A DNA stretch of 64,000 nt, taken from Dinoroseobacter sp965279125 (lineage in GTDB: Bacteria > Pseudomonadota > Alphaproteobacteria > Rhodobacterales > Rhodobacteraceae). The DNA lies in contig CBDIHL010000045.1 of the NCBI GenBank assembly GCA_965279125.1, forward strand, positions 186,001-250,000, in the 5' to 3' direction. The notes under the pieces were generated by a model, which was not told the DNA's origin, did not search any database, and saw only the letters and a list, made by a program, of their open reading frames with translations. Shown piece by piece: positions 59,616 through 64,000 of this stretch. Position 1 is the first letter of the stretch. Every line of letters begins with the position of its first letter. Position numbers and translations under genes: made by a program.

Positions 59616-61136
59616 CTAGACCACCTCCCCCGCATCCAGCCGCTTCAACCACCGGCCCGCATCGCGCAGCACGGCATCGCGGCGCCCCTCGTCCATCCGC
59701 TCCCATGTTCGGTACATCTGCGCCATCCGGGGATTGCCCTGAAATTTCTCGCGGTGCCGCAGCAGGAAATCCCAGTAGAGCAGATTGAACGGGCACGCCT
59801 TGTCGCCGGTCTTCGTGGTCACGGAATAGCTGCACCCCTTGCAGTAATCGCTCATCTTATTGATGTAAGCGCCGCTCGACACGTAAGGTTTCGACGCGAC
59901 CACGCCCCCGTCGGCAAACTGGCTCATGCCCACGGTATTCGGGGCCTCGACCCATTCGAACGCGTCCGCATAGACCGCCAAGTACCATTCATGCACCTCG
60001 CCCGGATCGACCCCGGCCAGCAGCGCGAAGTTGCCCGTCACCATCAGGCGTTGAATGTGGTGCGCATAGGCCTCGTCGCGGGTCTGCGCGACGGCTTTGC
60101 TGATACAGTTCATCCGCGTCGGCGCGCCCCAGAAGAAGCCGGGAAGCGCGCGGGTGTGGTTCAGGCCGTTGCGCGCGGTGTAGTCGGGGCCTTCGTGGAA
60201 ATAGATGCCTCGGATGTATTCGCGCCAGCCGAGGATTTGGCGAATGAACCCCTCGACCGCGTTCAACGGCGCATTGCCCGCGCGGTAGGTGGCCTCGGCT
60301 TTGCGGCACACGTCGAGCGGGTCGAGCAGCCCGATATTCAGATAAAACGAGATCAGCCCGTGATAGAGGAATTTTTGATCCGCCAGCATCGCGTCTTGGT
60401 AATCGCCGAAGGTGGGCAGACAGGTCTCAAGGAAATCTGTCAGACACGCCTGCGCCCCATCGGCATCGGTCGCGAACCAGAACGGCTCAAGCGTACCGAA
60501 ATTGTCGGGGAATTCTTGGGCGACGAGGGTCAGCACCTCGCGCGTCACCTCATCCGGCTCGGTCCTCAGCCGTTCGGGGAACGCCATCCCCTTCGCAGGC
60601 GGCTTACGGTTGTCATGGTCGTAGTTCCACTTGCCGCCCTCGGGCTTGTCCCCGTCCATCAAGATCCCGGTCTTGCGGCGCATCTCGCGGTAGAAATACT
60701 CCATCCGCAGTTGTTTGCGACCCGAGGCCCAAGCCTCAAACTCCGCATGAGAGGCGATGAAGCGGTCATCGTTCAGCAGGCAGACGCCCATCTCCTCCAG
60801 CTCAGCGATCAAGCGAAACTCGCCCGGACGGGTCGCGATCATCTCGGACGCGCCATGCACCTCCGAGGCGCGCAACAACGCCTCGCGGATCGATCCCGCA
60901 GGCTCGGGCGCGTCATAGGTGGTGTACTCCACCGTCCAGCCCGAGGCGCGCAACCGCGCAGCAAACTTCCGCATCGCGGCAAAGATCAGCGCGATTTTCT
61001 TCGGGTGGTGGGGGACATACGTCGCCTCCGCCCGCACCTCGGCCATCACCACCACGTCGCGGGCTTTGTCGGCAGCGGCAAGGGCACTTAGCCCTTCGCT
61101 CAGTTGATCGCCCAGCACCAGAACCAGCTTCACCAC
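59616..61136 (-). CDS. cryptochrome/photolyase family protein, iron-sulfur (PhrB/CryB) type
   Basis: This 506-residue flavoprotein belongs to the FeS bacterial cryptochrome/photolyase group. An N-terminal Rossmann-like antenna domain (LVLVLGDQLSEGLSAL) leads to an FAD-binding helical domain. The cluster cysteines are plausible at RMNCISKAV, SDYCKGC and KACPFN. Relatives repair (6-4) photoproducts or act as light regulators (R. sphaeroides CryB). The start is GTG 61136 (GGAAGG 7 nt upstream), overlapping the SDR gene. The stop lies 6 bp from the convergent AerR-like gene. Confidence 0.92.
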   Translation of the reverse strand: MVKLVLVLGDQLSEGLSALAAADKARDVVVMAEVRAEATYVPHHPKKIALIFAAMRKFAARLRASGWTVEYTTYDAPEPAGSIREALLRASEVHGASEMIATRPGEFRLIAELEEMGVCLLNDDRFIASHAEFEAWASGRKQLRMEYFYREMRRKTGILMDGDKPEGGKWNYDHDNRKPPAKGMAFPERLRTEPDEVTREVLTLVAQEFPDNFGTLEPFWFATDADGAQACLTDFLETCLPTFGDYQDAMLADQKFLYHGLISFYLNIGLLDPLDVCRKAEATYRAGNAPLNAVEGFIRQILGWREYIRGIYFHEGPDYTARNGLNHTRALPGFFWGAPTRMNCISKAVAQTRDEAYAHHIQRLMVTGNFALLAGVDPGEVHEWYLAVYADAFEWVEAPNTVGMSQFADGGVVASKPYVSSGAYINKMSDYCKGCSYSVTTKTGDKACPFNLLYWDFLLRHREKFQGNPRMAQMYRTWERMDEGRRDAVLRDAGRWLKRLDAGEVV

Positions 61137-61780
61137 GGCACCGCCTTCCCGGCCCAATCGAAGAACCCGCCGGTATCCGCAGGCGATAGCCCGTCCATCA
61201 CACGCAGCAAATTCTCCGCCGCCTCGCTGGCCGCGACCTTCTTATGCGCCGGATAGCCGGTCGTGAACCGCGTCGCCACGGTGCCCGGATGCAGCGCCAC
61301 CACCACGGCCTCTCGCCGCTTGCGCCCGATCTCGATGGCTGCCGTGTGCACGATCTGGTTCGCCGCAGCCTTCGCCGCGCGGTAGGAATACCACCCGCCC
61401 ATCTGGTTATCGCCGATGGAGCCGACGCGCGCGGTCAGCACCGCCACCCGGCACACGCGGTCACGGGGGATCAGCCGTGCTGCGTGTTTCAGCACCAGCG
61501 CTGGCCCAATCGCGTTGGCCGCGAAGACCTGCGCCATCTCGCCCGCCGTCACCGCCGACAGCGCCTTTTCCGGTGTCCCGAGGATGCCACTGGCCACAAT
61601 GATCCGGTCGTAAGGCCCGCCAAGCGCGCCAAGGACCGCCTCAACGCTCGCCTCGTCGGTCACGTCCAAGCCGTTCACGCTGCGCGACAGGCGTGTGACG
61701 ACATCGCCGCGCGCCTCAAGTGCGTCTGCCAAAGCTGCGCCGACCCCGCCGGACGCGCCGATAATAAGTGCATGTTCCAT
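61130..61780 (-). CDS. short-chain dehydrogenase/reductase
   Basis: This 216-residue SDR has the cofactor motif IGASGGVGAAL (residues about 7-17) and the YxxxK-containing segment WYSYRAAKAAANQIV. It is a short C-factor-like type. It overlaps the photolyase gene (GTGGTGA), so the two are coupled and the product may act in the same response. ATG 61780 is chosen because the Rossmann motif starts four codons on. Confidence 0.88.
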   Translation of the reverse strand: MEHALIIGASGGVGAALADALEARGDVVTRLSRSVNGLDVTDEASVEAVLGALGGPYDRIIVASGILGTPEKALSAVTAGEMAQVFAANAIGPALVLKHAARLIPRDRVCRVAVLTARVGSIGDNQMGGWYSYRAAKAAANQIVHTAAIEIGRKRREAVVVALHPGTVATRFTTGYPAHKKVAASEAAENLLRVMDGLSPADTGGFFDWAGKAVPW

Positions 61781-61867
61781 GTCGCTGCCAGCTAGCCGCA
61801 TTTTGCCCAACAACAAGCGTCAAATTCATTCTTCCCTTTTTAACCAACCCTTGCCATAACTCTGCCC

Positions 61868-61924
61868 ATGACCAAGCAGCCTACATTGCGTCTCGACGCC
61901 CTGCTTCTTCTTAGCCGCCTCTGA
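61868..61924 (+). CDS. leuL: leuA leader peptide
   Basis: This 18-residue frame, MTKQPTLRLDALLLLSRL, has seven leucines, four in a row, immediately upstream of leuA. Such leucine-rich leaders couple ribosome stalling at low Leu-tRNA to attenuation. The TGA lies inside the first stem of the following structure. No strong Shine-Dalgarno is visible, but leucine content, size and position are diagnostic. Confidence 0.85.
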   Translation: MTKQPTLRLDALLLLSRL

Positions 61925-61966
61925 GCGTGCCTTTTGGCGCGACCGCTCAGAGGAGTTCATCGCGCC
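61921..61966 (+). promoter_or_regulatory. leuA attenuator-like alternative hairpins
   Basis: Two interlocked stems overlap: CTGAGCG (61921-61927) with CGCTCAG (61944-61950), and GGCGCGA (61936-61942) with TCGCGCC (61960-61966). Each contains an arm of the other in its loop, so they cannot form simultaneously as simple hairpins. This is typical of antiterminator/terminator choice. A U tract after the second stem is not obvious, so the mechanism may act on translation or through Rho. Confidence 0.6.
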
Positions 61967-62008
61967 AACATCACCCAGAACATACCGGCTAATTGAAAGA
62001 CCAATCCT

Positions 62009-63577
62009 ATGACCAAGACCGAGCAAGACCGCGTCGTTATCTTTGACACCACCCTGCGCGATGGCGAGCAATCGCCGGGTGCCACCATGACCCATGCCGA
62101 GAAGCTGGAGATTGCTGGCCTGCTGGACGAGATGGGCGTCGATGTGATCGAGGCAGGCTTCCCAATCGCCAGTGACGGTGACTTCAACGCCGTGTCCGAG
62201 ATAGCTAAGAACGCTCAGACCAGCGTTATCTGCGGTCTGGCCCGCGCCCAGATCGGCGACATTGATCGCTGCTGGGAGGCCGTGAAGCATGCCAAACGCC
62301 CCCGTATTCACACCTTCATCGGGACCTCGCCCTTGCACCGCGCCATCCCGAACCTGACCAAAGACGAGATGGCCGACCGCATCCACGAGACCGTCAGCCA
62401 TGCGCGTAACCTCTGCGACAACGTCCAATGGTCGCCGATGGACGCCACCCGGACCGAGCATGATTATCTGTGCCGCGTCATCGAGATCGCCATCAAGGCC
62501 GGTGCCACGACAATCAACATCCCCGACACCGTGGGCTACACCGCGCCGCGCGAAAGCGCCGACCTGATCCGTATGCTGATCGAGCGTGTGCCGGGCGCGG
62601 ACGAGATCATCTTCGCCACGCACTGCCATAACGATCTGGGCATGGCGACGGCGAACTCCTTGGCCGCTGTAGAAGCGGGTGCGCGTCAGATCGAATGCAC
62701 GATCAATGGTCTGGGCGAGCGGGCGGGTAACACCGCGCTGGAAGAGGTCGTTATGGCGATCAAGACCCGCAACGATATCATGCCCTACCGCACCGGGATC
62801 GATGCCACCAAGATCATCAACATCTCGCGCCGTGTGGCGGCTGTGGCGGGCTTTCCGGTGCAGTTCAACAAGGCCATCGTCGGCAAGAACGCCTTCGCGC
62901 ATGAGAGCGGCATTCACCAAGACGGCATGCTGAAGAACCCCGAGAATTTCGAGATCATGCGCCCCGAGGATATCGGTCTGAAAGAGACCAACCTGGTGAT
63001 GGGCAAGCACTCAGGGCGGGCGGCGTTGCGCTCTAAGCTGGCGGATCTGGGCTATGAGATGGGCGATAACCAACTCAAGGACGTGTTCGTGCGCTTCAAG
63101 GCCTTGGCGGATCGCAAGAAGGATATCTTCGACGACGATCTGATCGCCCTGATGCGCGACACCAGCGGGGACGAGGAAGCCGACCGCATCAAGGTCAAGT
63201 TCCTGCGTGTGATCTGCGGGACAGAGGCCCCTCAAAGCGCTGATCTGACCCTGACCGTGGACGGCACCGATCATCAGGTGACCGCGACCGGCGACGGTCC
63301 CGTGGATGCGGCGTTCAATGCGGTGAAAATGATCGTGCCGCATGAGGCGCGTTTGCAGCTGTATCAAGTCCATGCTGTGACCGAGGGCACCGATGCCCAA
63401 GCCACGGTCAGCGTGCGGATGGAAGAGGATGGGCGCATCGTGACGGGTCAGTCCGCCGATACCGATACGGTCGTGGCCAGTGCGAAGGCGTATGTGCACG
63501 CGCTGAACCGCTTGCTTGTACGGCGTGAAAAAGCCGGGACGGATGGCAAAGAAGTGTCCTATAAGGACGCCATCTAG
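62009..63577 (+). CDS. leuA: 2-isopropylmalate synthase
   Basis: LeuA condenses acetyl-CoA and 2-oxoisovalerate in the first committed step of leucine synthesis. The 522-residue enzyme has the N-terminal TIM-barrel signature FDTTLRDGEQSPGATM, a metal-binding HCHNDLGMATANS (near residue 208) and the family motif NGLGERAGNTALEE, then the C-terminal leucine-binding allosteric domain (about 400-505). A leucine-rich leader peptide and alternative hairpins precede it. Confidence 0.97.
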   Translation: MTKTEQDRVVIFDTTLRDGEQSPGATMTHAEKLEIAGLLDEMGVDVIEAGFPIASDGDFNAVSEIAKNAQTSVICGLARAQIGDIDRCWEAVKHAKRPRIHTFIGTSPLHRAIPNLTKDEMADRIHETVSHARNLCDNVQWSPMDATRTEHDYLCRVIEIAIKAGATTINIPDTVGYTAPRESADLIRMLIERVPGADEIIFATHCHNDLGMATANSLAAVEAGARQIECTINGLGERAGNTALEEVVMAIKTRNDIMPYRTGIDATKIINISRRVAAVAGFPVQFNKAIVGKNAFAHESGIHQDGMLKNPENFEIMRPEDIGLKETNLVMGKHSGRAALRSKLADLGYEMGDNQLKDVFVRFKALADRKKDIFDDDLIALMRDTSGDEEADRIKVKFLRVICGTEAPQSADLTLTVDGTDHQVTATGDGPVDAAFNAVKMIVPHEARLQLYQVHAVTEGTDAQATVSVRMEEDGRIVTGQSADTDTVVASAKAYVHALNRLLVRREKAGTDGKEVSYKDAI

Positions 63578-63619
63578 TCTAAACTCAAAAAACGGCGGCA
63601 AAATAGCGCTCATTTGATC

Positions 63620-63646
63620 GCAGGCGTGGGTTTACCCGGCGCCTGC
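63620..63646 (+). terminator. hairpin after leuA
   Basis: GCAGGCG-t-GGG-ttta-CCC-gg-CGCCTGC is a stem of 10 bp with a small internal loop, 42 bp after leuA. It has no U tract. It probably ends or protects the leuA transcript ahead of the mreB promoter. Confidence 0.5.
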
Positions 63647-63721
63647 GCGTCTCCATATAGGCCCTCAGTACCCATTGGGGCGGGACGATCCTGCCCCCCA
63701 ATATACAGGACGACACGGCCC

Positions 63722-64000
63722 ATGTTTGGCGGCTTCAGCCTTTTCTCAGCCGATATGGCCATCGACCTCGGGACGGCCAACACCCTCGTCTACGTGCGGG
63801 GCAAAGGTATCATCCTGAACGAGCCGTCCGTGGTCGCCTATAACGTCAAAGAAGGGCGCAAGCATGTGCTCGCGGTCGGGGAAGACGCTAAGTTGATGCT
63901 GGGCAGAACGCCCGGTTCCATCCAGGCGATCCGGCCGATGCGTGAAGGTGTAATCGCCGATTTCGACGTGGCCGAGGAGATGATCAAGCACTTCATCCGC
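63722..64000 (+). CDS. mreB: rod shape-determining protein MreB (5' part)
   Basis: The first 93 residues are present; the gene runs out of the window. MreB is the bacterial actin homologue that organises peptidoglycan synthesis along the cell. The actin phosphate-1 motif is seen in MAIDLGTANTLVYVRGKGIILNEPSVVA, with AVGEDAKLMLGRTPGSIQAIRPMREGVIADFDVAEEMI after it. The start ATG 63722 gives a short hydrophobic N-terminus (MFGGFSLFSA), normal for membrane attachment. Confidence 0.96.
   Translation, partial: MFGGFSLFSADMAIDLGTANTLVYVRGKGIILNEPSVVAYNVKEGRKHVLAVGEDAKLMLGRTPGSIQAIRPMREGVIADFDVAEEMIKHFIR

Noticed and set aside
59754..61091. 445-residue open frame on the plus strand
   Set aside because: It is antisense to the photolyase gene, whose motifs are clear.
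61826..63010. 394-residue open frame on the minus strand
   Set aside because: It covers the opposite strand of leuA and its leader. leuA is beyond doubt and the shadow has histidine/aspartate-rich composition typical of antisense frames.

Overview
This 64 kb window is a chromosomal segment of an alphaproteobacterium of the order Rhodobacterales (Roseobacter/Rhodobacter group). The assignment rests on gene content and style: a split cbb3-oxidase assembly cluster, divergent hemE/hemC, a SoeABC-type sulfite dehydrogenase, GC-rich coding sequence, and many ATGA/GTGA stop-start overlaps. The species cannot be named from the sequence. Two palindromes of the form TGTCA-N8-TGACA lie in front of hemF and between hemE and hemC. 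They match the PpsR/CrtJ consensus TGT-N12-ACA. A protein resembling the cobalamin-binding AerR/PpaA antirepressors is encoded at 58774. Together these suggest, without proving, an aerobic anoxygenic phototroph or a close relative of one.

Layout. 1-5877: end of ccoNOQP, then ccoGHIS behind a perfect FNR box. 5887-9909: D-Ala-D-Ala carboxypeptidase, clpS, an rRNA methyltransferase and an atypical SDR. 9925-13183: haem genes hemF, hemE and hemC. 13183-13910: a MITE-like element and a 19-bp tandem array. 13931-19240: FAD-linked oxidase, then a five-gene minus-strand operon (two DUF4178 zinc-ribbon proteins, a 51-residue membrane peptide, DUF350, membrane spermidine synthase). 19353-28218: tRNA-CAT and a long minus-strand operon starting with soeABC and running through an M19 dipeptidase, two poorly known proteins and galM. 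28412-38854: sdaA, an ABC exporter pair, arylesterase, an unknown membrane pair, FAA hydrolase, nadD and an aldo/keto reductase. 38936-41459: two Lin0512 genes, then a TetR-PspA-YiaAB module with four copies of one operator. 41459-49618: MOSC protein, ettA, an AT-rich orphan, a BrnA-like orphan, cspA, a KAS III-like gene, a cyclotransferase and a MATE exporter. 49707-57000: gltX, a minimal zincin, an MBL hydrolase, DUF1801, a PAS histidine kinase, a second MITE, a peroxiredoxin and nadE. 57164-61780: a periplasmic MORN protein, the AerR-like regulator, an FeS-type photolyase and an SDR. 61868-64000: leuA with its leader peptide and the start of mreB.

How it works together. The left end serves low-oxygen respiration and its haem supply. 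The middle oxidises sulfite into the quinone pool. PspA-YiaAB and the DUF350/DUF4178/spermidine synthase operon look like two separate envelope or polyamine-linked stress modules. The right end holds a probable light-response pair (B12 regulator and photolyase).

Least described items: the TetR operator array in front of pspA; the DUF4178-DUF350-spermidine synthase operon; a 43-residue membrane peptide between soeA and soeB; the MITE pair that duplicates CTAG exactly at stop codons; four 11-bp iterons beside an orphan BrnA-like gene; and two families of dispersed intergenic motifs.
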